The notes beneath the pieces were generated by a model that was not told where the DNA came from, searched no databases, and was given only the letters and a program-made list of their open reading frames with translations. From NCBI GenBank assembly GCA_036346355.1, contig CM070570.1:2728001-2792000 (forward strand): 64,000 nucleotides of DNA, read 5' to 3'. The position numbers and the translations under genes are program-made. This document shows, in pieces, positions 8,626-18,111 of the stretch. The first letter of the stretch is position 1, and each line of letters begins with the position of its first letter. This DNA is from Rhipidocladum racemiflorum (taxonomy: Eukaryota > Streptophyta > Magnoliopsida > Poales > Poaceae).

Positions 8626-10739
8626 ATGCCTCCCAACAGCAGCACCACACTGCTGCTGCTCTTCTTGCCGCTGCTGCTGCGTTGCTTCGTCTGCTATGCC
8701 AATGCCGGCTCGCTGGACGCCGACGTCGTGGCTCTCTCGGACTTCCGGATGGCCGCGGACCAGTCCGGCACGCTGGTGAGCTGGAACCTGTCCACCAACC
8801 CGGCCCCGTGCGGGACGTGGCGCGGGGTCACCTGCGCCGGCGGGCGGGTGACACGGCTGCTGCTCGAGGGATTCGGCCTGTCCGGCTCGACGGCGCTCCT
8901 GGTGCTCGCGAGACTCGACGGCCTCCGCGTGCTCAGCCTCAAGGGTAACAGCCTCTCCGGCGCCATCCCCGACCTCTCGCCGCTCGCCGGCTTAAAGCTG
9001 CTGTTCCTCTCTCGCAACTCGCTCTCCGGCCCCATTCCGCCGTCGCTCGGAGCGTTGTACCGGCTGTATCGGCTCGACCTCTCGTTCAACAACTTGTCAG
9101 GCGTCGTGCCCCCGGAGCTGAACCGGCTAGACAGGCTGTTGACGCTAAGGCTGAACTCCAACCGGCTCAGTGGTGGGGTTGACGGCATTGTGCTGCCGAG
9201 GCTGCAGGATTTCAATGTGTCAAACAATCTTTTGTCGGGGAGGATTCCGGTGGCGATGGCGGCCTTTCCGGCAGGGGCGTTTGGCGGGAATGCTGGTCTG
9301 TGCAGCGCGCCGCTGCCACCGTGCAAGGACGAGGCGCAGCCAAACGCGTCGGCGGCAGCGCCGTGCCCTCCGGCCGCAGCCATGGTGGCGTCGTCGCCCT
9401 CGGCGAAGCCAGCGGGTGCTGCAACACCCGGCAGCGGCAAGGGAAGGATGAGCCGCGCGGCCGTGGTGGCAATTGTGGCGGGGGATTTCGCCGTCGTCGG
9501 GCTCGTGGCAGGGCTGCTGTTCTGCTACTTCTCCGGCCGTCGAAGCACCAGGCGTCTCCGCGAGGGGGAGAAGATCGTGTACTCCTCTAGCCCATACGGC
9601 GCCGCCGGAGTGGTCGCGGCGGCTGGTGGCACGGCTGAGCGTGGAAAGATGGTATTTTTGGAGGACCTCAGCAGCAGCGGCGGGAAGCGGTTTGAGCTCG
9701 AGGACCTGCTGCGTGCGTCCGCAGAGATGCTGGGCAAAGGCGGGTGCGGCACGGCGTACAAAGCCGTGCTCGACGACGGCAGCGTCGTGGCCGTCAAGCG
9801 GCTGCGCGACGCCACGGCGGCGGCAGCGTCAAAGAAGGACTTCGAGCACCACATGGCCGTGCTCGGCCGCCTCCGCCACCCCAACATCGTGCCACTCAAC
9901 GCCTACTACTACGCCCGCGACGAGAAGCTGCTCGTCTGCGAGTTCATGCCCAATGGCAGCCTCTTCTCCCTCCTCCACGGCAAGTCCTCTGCTTCCCACC
10001 TCTCGAAATCAATTCATCGAACACTTGTTGCTGAATTGAAACATCCCTCTTTACAGGTAACCGAGGCCCAGGGCGCACACCGCTGGACTGGGCGGCGCGC
10101 ATGCGCATTGCCTCCGGCGCCGCGCGCGGCCTAGCCTACATCCACCACGCGAACCGCCGCGGCAGCGGGACGCCCAAGCTCGCTCACGGCAACATCAAGA
10201 GCACAAACATACTGCTCGACAAGGTCGGCGTGGCGCGGCTCGCGGACTGCGGCCTGGCGCAGCTGGCCTCGTCGCCAGAGGCAGCCGCGGCTCGATCCGC
10301 GGGTTACCGCGCGCCCGAGGCGCCCCCGCTGCCCCGGCCGTGGGCGTCGCAGAAGGGCGACGTCTACGCGTTCGGCGTGGTGCTCCTGGAGCTGCTGACG
10401 GGGCGATGCCCAGGCAGCGAGCTGCCCAACGGCGGCGTGGTGGTTGAACTGCCGCGGTGGGTGCAGTCGGTGGTGAGAGAGGAGTGGACGTCGGAGGTGT
10501 TCGATCTGGAGCTGATGAAGGACAAGGGCATCGAGGAGGAGATGGTGGCGATGCTGCAGCTCGCGCTGAGCTGCGCGTCGGCGGCGCCCGACCAGCGCCC
10601 CAGGATCGGGTACGTGGTGAAGATGATCGACGAGATCCGCGCGTGCGGGGAGGCGTCGCCGTCGCACGAGTCGATGGACGAGTCCTCCGGCGTCTCCGAT
10701 TCGCCCGCCGTGTCAGAAGGCGGCGCCGTTAGCCAGTGA
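8626..10739 (+). CDS. LRR receptor-like kinase, LRR-III (PXC1-like), probable pseudokinase
   Basis: Join 8626-9979 and 10057-10739, 678 residues. A plasma-membrane receptor-like protein: signal peptide (about 1-27), N-terminal LRR cap with a CGTWRGVTC motif, five or six leucine-rich repeats (to about residue 205), a Pro/Ala-rich linker, one transmembrane helix (about 277-302) and a cytoplasmic kinase domain (from about 356). The glycine loop (GKGGCG, 370-375), the lysine (VAVKRL, K391) and the APE segment are present. The catalytic loop is HGN (495-497) instead of HRD, and DFG is DCG (515-517). HGN is usual in LRR-III kinases; the loss of Phe in DFG adds to the case for weak or no catalysis. 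The layout, including SLLHG, RGPGRTPLDW and a WVQSVVREEWTSEVFD tail, matches Arabidopsis PXC1/At1g68400-type proteins, known or suspected to act in vascular or growth signalling; the exact role here is inferred. The start is the first Met before a strong signal peptide. The intron uses a GC donor (see its entry). Both exons are open, so the gene is probably functional. Confidence 0.93.
9980..10056 (+). other. 77-bp GC-AG intron of the kinase gene
   Basis: Exon 1 ends CTCCTCCACG, followed by GCAAGTCC; the intron ends CTCTTTACAG before GTAACCGAGG. Joining these gives the family-typical HGNRGPGRTPLDW. A GT donor four bases downstream (9984) paired with the same acceptor creates an immediate stop, and paired with the next acceptors gives the wrong frame. 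The GC donor is otherwise a perfect G|GCAAGT match. Confidence 0.85.
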
Positions 10740-10793
10740 GGATCGGAGGTTTTTACTTCGGGCTTGCCTTGTGATTTGTGCTGTGGTTTATTA

Positions 10794-11053
10794 CTCCCTC
10801 CGGTTTGGTAATATCTGTCGTTTTGGACATCGACACGGTCTTCAAAAAACAACTTTGACCGCTAATTTTTATTATAATATATTTATAAAACCCAATAAAA
10901 TTATAATATTATGAAAGATCTTACCGGCATAAGTCTACACATATAATTTTTATGTATCCAATTTAAATATTTAAAAATATATCGATAGTCAAAGTTTCGA
11001 AAGTTTGACCATCACTATGTCCAAAACGACAGATATTACCAAACCGGAGGGAG
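10794..11053. mobile_element. Stowaway MITE in the kinase 3' region, 260 bp
   Basis: The left arm CTCCCTCCGGTTTGGTAATA continues as a perfect inverted repeat of about 37 bp with the right arm, and TA duplications flank it (10792-10793 and 11054-11055). It lies 54 bp after the kinase stop codon, so it is probably in the 3'UTR. Perfect arms suggest recent insertion and a strong RNA hairpin if transcribed. Confidence 0.95.
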
Positions 11054-11225
11054 TACCATTTCTTGTTCTTTTTTTTGCAATGGTGTGTGGAGGATTAGAT
11101 TAGCGCGGGCCGTTGGATCTGCTGATGGTGTTTGTGTATATGCATGATGGCATTGGCTCTGATTCTGATCATTTTGCTGTTTTTGTAGTAGCTCCCTTTT
11201 GGAATGATGAAAATTAGAATGGTAA

Positions 11226-11445
11226 TGCTACAGTTCGGACGTCTGATTTCTACCGCAACATTTTTTTCTACGCATGCAACATTTTTTTCTACACATGCAA
11301 CATTTTTCTCCTACGCATGCAACATTTTCATTCGACAAACAGTAAATGTTTCAAAAGTGAAAAAATGTTGCGAACGTTGAAAAAAAATGTTGCGCGGGCG
11401 TCCGAAATTTTAAAAAAAATCAGACGTCCGGCTGCTAGTACTGTC
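11226..11445. mobile_element. MITE with GGACGTCTGATTT termini
   Basis: The left end TTCGGACGTCTGATTT pairs with the right end AAATCAGACGTCCGG. Inside are four near-copies of CTACGCATGCAACATTTTT followed by their partial complements. The exact boundary and TSD are unclear; the superfamily is not assigned. Confidence 0.6.
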
Positions 11446-12000
11446 CTTTTTGGCTACAATGGCGGTTCGTGTGAAAATAAAGTGAATGTGCGAATGACTC
11501 ATGGCTTTGTCTCTTTGGTGCATCATCGATCTTTTGATGCCCACTGCTGTGACTTTTCGCACTTGACTATTAGTTGTTGTCCTTGAAAGGACAACGCATC
11601 GCTGTATTGATTTTAGAATAAGACATTGTGACTTCCAAGCTTCAACATAAACCTCCTTTCAGCTGACGTTTGTTTGCTAGAATCTTCAGGTCCAACGGCA
11701 CACTACTATACATAGTTTGATTAGCAAAGTATGTGGCAGGGTTTAAATTTTATTTTAAGGTTTTATCTTGCGCCTTCTGAAATCCCAAATTTCGGCGTTT
11801 ATTTCGTGAAATCTCGACGAGACGTACGCTGGATTAGTACAGATTTGTTTTTGCGAATGTAGTACTAGTACTACACTGTGCATAGCTTTTCATTCGGTAC
11901 TAGTACAGGGTTGTCGAAAAAAAATATATTAAGTTTGGTTCTTACTGGTACAAAGCAAAACCCGAGGCTGGTTTTGTTTAGTGTTTACAGTGGGGGCTGA
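11446..12000. other. Intergenic, nothing recognised
   Basis: Mixed-composition DNA without a convincing ORF, repeat or element terminus. Confidence 0.5.
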
Positions 12001-12560
12001 ATGGCTGATAGATCGAGGCGAATGGATGAGAGCGAGACCGGTAGGTATCAACGGGTCATGATGGCACGGGAGCGGGAGCGGGAGCGTGCGGCCGACCGTT
12101 TGCGACGTGATTTGGACACACCCTCCTCGTCTTGTCGCAGCGCAGGCCCGGCCGTGGCTCCATGGCCATGCACGGTGAGCGAGCGAGTGACTGCTGAGCG
12201 GAGTGGTCGCGGCGTCGCGCCCGATGCCGACGGCCGCTGCTGCGTCTGTGCCTGCTCCTGCTTCTCTGCTCGTACGTTGGCGCCATGGGAGGGAGGGAGG
12301 GAGACTCTGCAGCTGTAAGAGACGTTGGGGCATAATTGCGCCGCCCAGAAGGCGTACGTCTCCTCGGCACGGCATGTTCGTCGTTGCAATTTGTGCCAAT
12401 GCCGTTGCTTCTGGCCGGAGACCAGTTGCTCGTGGCGTGCTGCCTGCCGGTTCAGTGCTGCAAGGCTTGCACTGTTGGGGATTTCCCGTCGCCTGGAAAT
12501 GCGATGCATGCATCGCCATGCTACAGAACGTGCTCGCTCCTCGTTGGATGAGAGAGAGAA
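12001..12560. other. GC-rich island, possible exon or transcript of unknown type
   Basis: This segment is GC-rich with open frames on both strands (plus 12001-12318 and 12203-12595; minus 12519-11929). None of the translations shows a recognisable domain, and the two strands are about equally open, as expected from GC content alone. It could be an exon of an unrecognised gene, a non-coding RNA or a captured fragment. Confidence 0.25.
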
Positions 12561-13300
12561 TCTCTTCGTTTATTTTTATAAAACTAATATTTTAAATGAT
12601 CTTATTCATAAATATAAATTTTATATAGAGATTTAATAAGATTTTTTTTCTGTACTCCTATTTATTTTTTTCAACCACATATATTTATTCATTACCAGCA
12701 TACAAAGTATAGTTTTTATCTTCTAAAATAATTAAGTATGGGCATCTAAATTATTTTCTTTTTAAATTTTATTGTAACCTTAATTCTTATATAAAGTCAA
12801 AATACACTTTATAAAAGATAACGGGGGAGCTTTCCATGTCTGCAGCTCACCATGCAGGAACCAGTTTGTCCTATGTAACGTGCGGTTGACTCTTGCGTGT
12901 GCTCGTCAATGCTGGATTACACACAGCACTTTCCTTCTTTTGCATAAACAAAGCGTACGTGGGCAAAAAATAAAATAAAATCTTATGAATAATTGATGCC
13001 TCAAAAAACCCCTGCTACTGAATACTGATCAGTAGTATTTTCGCACAACTACTGTACTTGAGCACTGTGGCTTTCCTACTCCGTAATATTAACACCTTTA
13101 CTGCGGAAGAAAACCGAGAGCAGCCAACCATCCGGTTTTTTGCGAAAAGCCCCCTCGGTTTCTTCGAAATTATGTTCAAATCCTTGCGCGATTTTATGTG
13201 AGAGGAAAATATTTTTTCCGGTTCGCGTTTAGATCCCTGGTTTGCCGTTTTGCATGAAGGACCTCTTGTTAAGTGCGAATCGCGAGCGAGCCTTTCCTAA
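12561..13300. other. AT-rich intergenic DNA
   Basis: No gene, repeat or terminus was recognised. Confidence 0.5.
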
Positions 13301-13359
13301 TTTTTCAAAATAGCGAACAGGTCCAAAATTATAACAAATTGGTCCTCGCGCTTTACGTT

Positions 13360-13975
13360 CGGGTCCTTTCTCCGTTTTGTCCGAAAAAAATGTTTTCGGG
13401 GTCCGTTTTTCTCCGAAGCATGCGAAAAATATTTTCGGCGGCCGTTTTTCAAAAAAAATGTAAAACTGTTTCCTTTCTCCGTTTTGCGCGGAAAAAATGT
13501 TTTCGTGATCCGTTTTCCCTCCGGAGCATGGGGGAAATGTTTTCGGTGGCTATTTCCCCCCCAAAAAATGGGAGATCGTTTCCTTTCTCCGTTTTGCCCG
13601 AAAAAAATATTTTCGTGATCCGTTTTTCCTCCGAAGCATGGGAAAAGTGTTTTCATTAGACGTTTTTCCAAAAAATAAAAAAATGAAAAACCGTTCCCTT
13701 TCTCCGTTTTGCCTGGAAAAAATGTTTTCGTGATCCGTTTTCCCTCCGGAGCATAGGGAAAATGTTTTCGGTGGCTATTTCCCCAAAAAAATGTAGGAGA
13801 TCGTTTTTTTTTCTCCGTTTTGCCTGAAAAAAAAAAAGAATTTTCGTGATCCGTTTTTTCTTCGGATCATGGAAAAATGTTTTCGTTGGCCGTTTCCCAA
13901 CAAAAAAAATGGAAATTCGTTTTTCGTCCGTCATTACTCCGTTTTTTCCCGCTTTTCCTCATTCTTCACGGGAAA
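13360..13975. repeat. Tandem array, six units of about 107-124 bp
   Basis: The anchor TCCGTTTTG (last copy TCCGTTTTTT) starts at 13371, 13478, 13588, 13703, 13814 and 13938, giving spacings of 107, 110, 115, 111 and 124 bp. Each unit contains two half-repeats around AAAAATGTTTTCG, so an older unit of about 55 bp is likely. Long minus-strand frames cross the array (13671-13297 and 13934-13656) and give a Lys/Phe-rich repeated peptide, but unit lengths are not multiples of three, arguing against a conserved coding role. Confidence 0.85.
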
Positions 13976-14390
13976 ATAAGCGCATAGGGTGTTAAACTCG
14001 GTATCTAAAATTCCTTTTGCGGCTCGATCTCTAATATTTTTTAAGACATGTATTATTGCCTGTCGACCGCATAAAGTGCTAAACTCGGTGTCTATAGCTT
14101 TTTTTTCGTGGTTTGGGATCTAATATTTCTCGGAACATGTATTATTCTTTTTCCCCCAAAAAACGGTTGTTGTTTCGCTGGTTCGTCAACGGTTCTTACC
14201 TAGCGTCTTTTTTCCAAGAAATACCCAAGCGAACAAAAAAAACTCGGATATTCCTACCTTTTTTTAGAGATAAAAACTTGAATCAAATTTCGCACGGCGC
14301 GGCGGAGCGCGCAGCTCTCACTAGTACCTACATCATTCTGGACTGAACGAACGAACTTGTGTGGAACAACAAAAAGCTAGCATACATCGT
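13976..14390. other. Intergenic, continuation of repeat-like DNA
   Basis: Contains two diverged copies of a block with GTGTTAAACTCGGTATCTA and TCTAATATTTTT (about 13988 and 14070). No gene is visible. Confidence 0.45.
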
Positions 14391-14646
14391 GACTATCTTC
14401 AACAATTTCCATTCATTCCATTCCCTTCCATATTTTCTTCCCTATATTTATTTCCTTTATTTCCTACTATCTCCAACAACATCTCCTCAAAGGGATTTCT
14501 CTCTAGGATTGGAGAGAGGATCTGTTTCTAAAGGGATTATCTCTTCGAATCCCTTCTAAAGGGAAGGCTGAAGGGAATCCGCTCGAGCACTTGGAATCTG
14601 TTCGCGAAGGGATTTAGAGGCTGAAGAGAATCCACTTGAGATAGTC
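14391..14646. mobile_element. Tourist-like MITE (GACTATCTC termini), copy 1
   Basis: Ends are GACTATCTTCAACAA and TTGAGATAGTC, with TAA on the right side only. The interior is rich in AAGGGATT/AATCCCTT motifs. It is homologous to the reverse complement of 56538-56769, which has a full TAA duplication, supporting a PIF/Harbinger-type family. Confidence 0.75.
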
Positions 14647-15291
14647 TAACACACGGTTACTAATGTAAATGACCAATGAGAAACAAATTGAGAAGTGGCC
14701 CCTCTGAACGCTGCGAGCCTGCACTTTCCCTGATCCTGTAAGGGAAATCGCCATTGACGCATTAATGAGTTTGCTGTTAATTAGATGTCCTGCGCTAGTA
14801 GCAGTAAAGCAATCACTCGCGATGTCCTCCCGAATCCCGATCCACCTCGCCGCAATAAAAGATTACGGGCCCCAGTTTAGCAGTTATTCCAAAATGATCA
14901 AATTGGTTAGCTGCGACGTCCTGAAGTAATCGTACCACCTCGCGATGTCCTGAAGTAATCGTACCATGTAGCTGCTTAACATTTCTTTGTCTGCCCTAGC
15001 TGCGTAAAACATTTCTCTGTCAAATTGGTTAGCGGAGTGCCCTAGCTGCGTAAAACATTTCTTTGTCAAACTGGTTAGCACACTGATCTTGCTATGTGCT
15101 TTATAGAAGGATTTAAAGTATGTTGCCTATGCACCATGATCTAAAATGAGTGTTTTTCTATATATTGCGTGCAGAAAATTTTGAAATTTTTTATATGTCA
15201 AACTTAACTAGTTTACTAATTAGTTTAAATTGAAATTCAAATTAGAGTTTTTTTATAGTAGTTTAATCGTAGGTATATATTGATTATATAT

Positions 15292-15293
<2 letters not shown>
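14647..15293. repeat. Intergenic DNA with two small tandem duplications
   Basis: GCGACGTCCTGAAGTAATCG at 14913 recurs at 14942 (29-bp period), and GCCCTAGCTGCGTAAAACAT at 14993 recurs at 15039 (46-bp period). The rest shows nothing recognisable. Confidence 0.7.

Positions 15294-15335
<42 letters not shown>
15294..15335. repeat. (AT)n microsatellite
   Basis: An uninterrupted AT dinucleotide run of about 20 units. Confidence 0.95.
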
Positions 15336-15338
<3 letters not shown>

Positions 15339-15449
15339 CAGCAAAGTATGTGATTTACACAAATTTTGCACAAACAGTGCGATTCTATTAGAATTACACA
15401 CAACTACCACAGGGGACCTACTGATTGTCGATAAAACCTCGCAGCTATT

Positions 15450-16155
15450 GGAAATTTTTGTATTTGATACAATATATGACTCGTATTCACGAAATGATAC
15501 AATAGTTTTGCATTTTACAGAAAAACACAGTCATACCCGGTTTTTGAGATCTCGTTTTTTAATACCTGAAATTTTAAAATCCGCTTTAACCATACCCGAA
15601 ATTTGAAATCTCGATAATTATGTATATCGGATTTTGAAAATCTGATTATGCCATAACCAGAATTTCAAAATCCGATTATGCCATAACCAGATTTTCAAAT
15701 ATCGGTTATGACCGGATATGGTTATGCCATCACTAGTACATCGATCCACTAGTACATCAATCCGGTTATAGCATCACTAGTACATCGATCCACTAGTCAA
15801 ATCCGGTTATGCCATCACTAGTATATCAATCACATGCACTCATAACTGTATTTTGAAATTTGGGTTATGGCATAAACGTATTTTTAAAATCCAAATACGC
15901 AGAAAAAAAACAAGTTTTTAAATTTCAGGTATGGCTAAACCGGATTTGTTATTGCATAACCGGATTTTTAAAATCCAAATACGCAAAAAAAGAAGTTTTT
16001 ATATTTCAGGTATGTCTAAACCGGATTTTGAAATTCCAGGTATCCAAAAATGAGATATCAAAAACCGGGTATGACTATGTTTTCTGTAAATACGTAACAG
16101 TATTGTATTGTTTCGTAAATACGAGTTATATATTGTATCAAATACAAAAATTTCC
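15450..16155. mobile_element. Mutator-type foldback element, 706 bp
   Basis: The ends GGAAATTTTTGTATTTGATA and its complement are flanked by a 10-bp duplication CGCAGC(T/C)ATT (15440-15449 and 16156-16165, one mismatch). Pairing continues inward: segments such as ACAGTCATACCCGGTTTTTG reappear complemented in the right half, so roughly 300 bp of each side can form a hairpin. The centre holds repeated CACTAGTACATCGATCCA. No protein is encoded. TSD length and GG-start termini point to a non-autonomous MULE. Confidence 0.85.
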
Positions 16156-16165
16156 CGCAGCCATT

Positions 16166-16512
16166 TCGTGGTACACCGATGGCGCTCGTTTCTTATAAAT
16201 TTGAACGGGTAGTATTACATATTCGACGCAAGGAAGAACTAGACTATCCGTAATTATTATCTCTAAGCACCATATGCGATCTATGCATACATAGAATACT
16301 AAGTCAATCTGAATATTTATTAGGGTATGAAGAGAATATTACACCAATACAAATTAAAACATAAAATGTATCGTATATTTATAAATAATACCTTTAAAAA
16401 GTAAGTCTTCTAAGCTTGATAGAACGGAGTATAAGCCATGAAAATCCTGCAGATCGATCACAATTTGGCTTTTCAACCATTAATGCGTAGCAAGGGAGAG
16501 GTACATGAAGGA
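16166..16512. other. Intergenic, nothing recognised
   Basis: AT-rich DNA between two Mutator-type elements; no ORF or terminus identified. Confidence 0.5.
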
Positions 16513-17413
16513 GGAAATTTTCGCTGTACTAGCTCCCGAGATATTTTATTTTGTGAAAATAGCCTTCTTAGTCATGGAATGGCAAAAATGGCCATATGTC
16601 GTGTTGCCAGGTCGCTGCACCGCCCTGTGCAGTGTCTCCACGTTAATTGCTGCAATGCGCTGTCCCTGCGACCCACCGAAGCAGGTCCCTAGGGGCATTG
16701 CAGTCCTGCGCCGCCCTACCAAGCCGAAGCAGCGTCCTGGGGGCTCTGCACTGCCGAAGGCAGCGACCCTTAGGCGCTGCACTCTTTAGCCCATTGCCCT
16801 CACCGACCCCACCACCCGGCAAAATGCAACGCTGCCAGCCCACACATCCCTCTCCCAAAATCGCCCCCCTCACATTGGCACTTGTTGCCTCCTGAAGACC
16901 GGCCCTGGGCTAAAGGATGACGCAAATTTCCTTTACATCATGTCCCTCCGTCCCGTCTGCGAGCCGAAAGTACTGTTCGACGTCATTTTGTCCTGCACAT
17001 GGGCTGAATCTCTCGCTATAAATTATGAGTGCTGCAATGGTTTTTATCAGGCAATCTGTGACAGAAACAAACCAGGGGTAGAGCGAGGGAGTTCAATCGA
17101 TTTTGAGCGGGTTAAGAAAAGTAAGAGCCTGAAGAGGAGAGACTGAAAAAAAGAAGTGGAAACGGAAATTTGAAATCGGAATTCTGGAGGAATTTAGTTT
17201 GAGTGATCTTTAGCACATCTTCAGGGAGGTTAGTTTGAAATCTTCTGGAATATTAGTATAATATTATTGTAATATTAGTATAATTAGTAGAATATTAGCA
17301 TTACTAGCAGTACATAAAACTATAGTATTAGTACAACAGGCAGTACATGAAACGACAACAATTGTATAAATAGTGTTACATGATATGATAGTTGTAATAA
17401 GTAGTACGTAAAA

Positions 17414-18085
17414 TGGGGTATGATTGGTGTGATATTAGTGAAAGTAGTAGCTTGTGAAATAACTATATTGGTATAATAAGTTGTTTGAGAAATGAAGGTA
17501 GAAGGCATAAACAATGGTGTGTACTTAGCGTGATTTTAGCGCAATTAATAGCACACAAAATAACAATATTAGTACATGTAATGACAATAATAGTGTAATT
17601 AGCAGTACATAAAATAACGGTATATGACGTAAATAATGACATAATATTACCGAAATATTAGTATGTACGTTACCTGTAGTTTCCTTTAGTGGTATATATA
17701 ATTTTCATATTTTGTTCAAAGAATTATAACAAATATAAAAATTATACGCCTGCACTAAGCGGACTAGGGCCATTTCTGCTAATACGGATGAACGTGACTT
17801 AAAAATGAAAAAACCAAAATGAAACGATCCAAATACATTAAAACTTCCATTATCAGGCAATGCCAGCATTTGTACAAACTTTTACTGTACTAGCGTCGTG
17901 CCTCGTGTTTTTTTTCTTCCAAAAATAGCCCCTGTAGTGACAAATTTGCAAAAATAGGGTATAGTTAGTGTGATGTTAGTGGAATTAGTAGTATGTGAAA
18001 TGGCTATGTTGGTATAATGAATAGTTCTTGAAATGAGGACCAAAGGCGTAAATAATTAATGGTGTGTACGTAGCGTGATTAGTGA
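17414..18085 (+). repeat. Two diverged direct repeats in the MULE 5' region
   Basis: The block 17414-17540 (GTGTGATATTAGTG, TATTGGTATAATAAG, GGTGTGTACTTAGCGTGATT) recurs, diverged, at 17957-18085. The whole span 17240-17680 is also built of ATTAGTA/TAGTACATAAAAT motifs. Non-coding leader or subterminal repeat of the element. Confidence 0.65.
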
Positions 18086-18111
18086 TGTGACGAACTATAC
18101 GTTAGGATTTA

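Noticed and set aside
8694..9440. 248-residue minus-strand ORF inside the kinase gene
   Set aside because: Shadow of the GC-rich kinase exon; the plus strand has a full, domain-bearing protein.
10131..10852. Minus-strand ORFs over kinase exon 2
   Set aside because: Shadows of the coding strand, no domains.
12001..12595. A protein-coding gene in the GC island
   Set aside because: Both strands equally open, no domain, no splice structure; reported only as an unknown island.
13297..13934. Lys/Phe-rich antisense protein across the tandem array
   Set aside because: Unit lengths are not multiples of three and no start or domain is conserved; treated as a repeat by-product.
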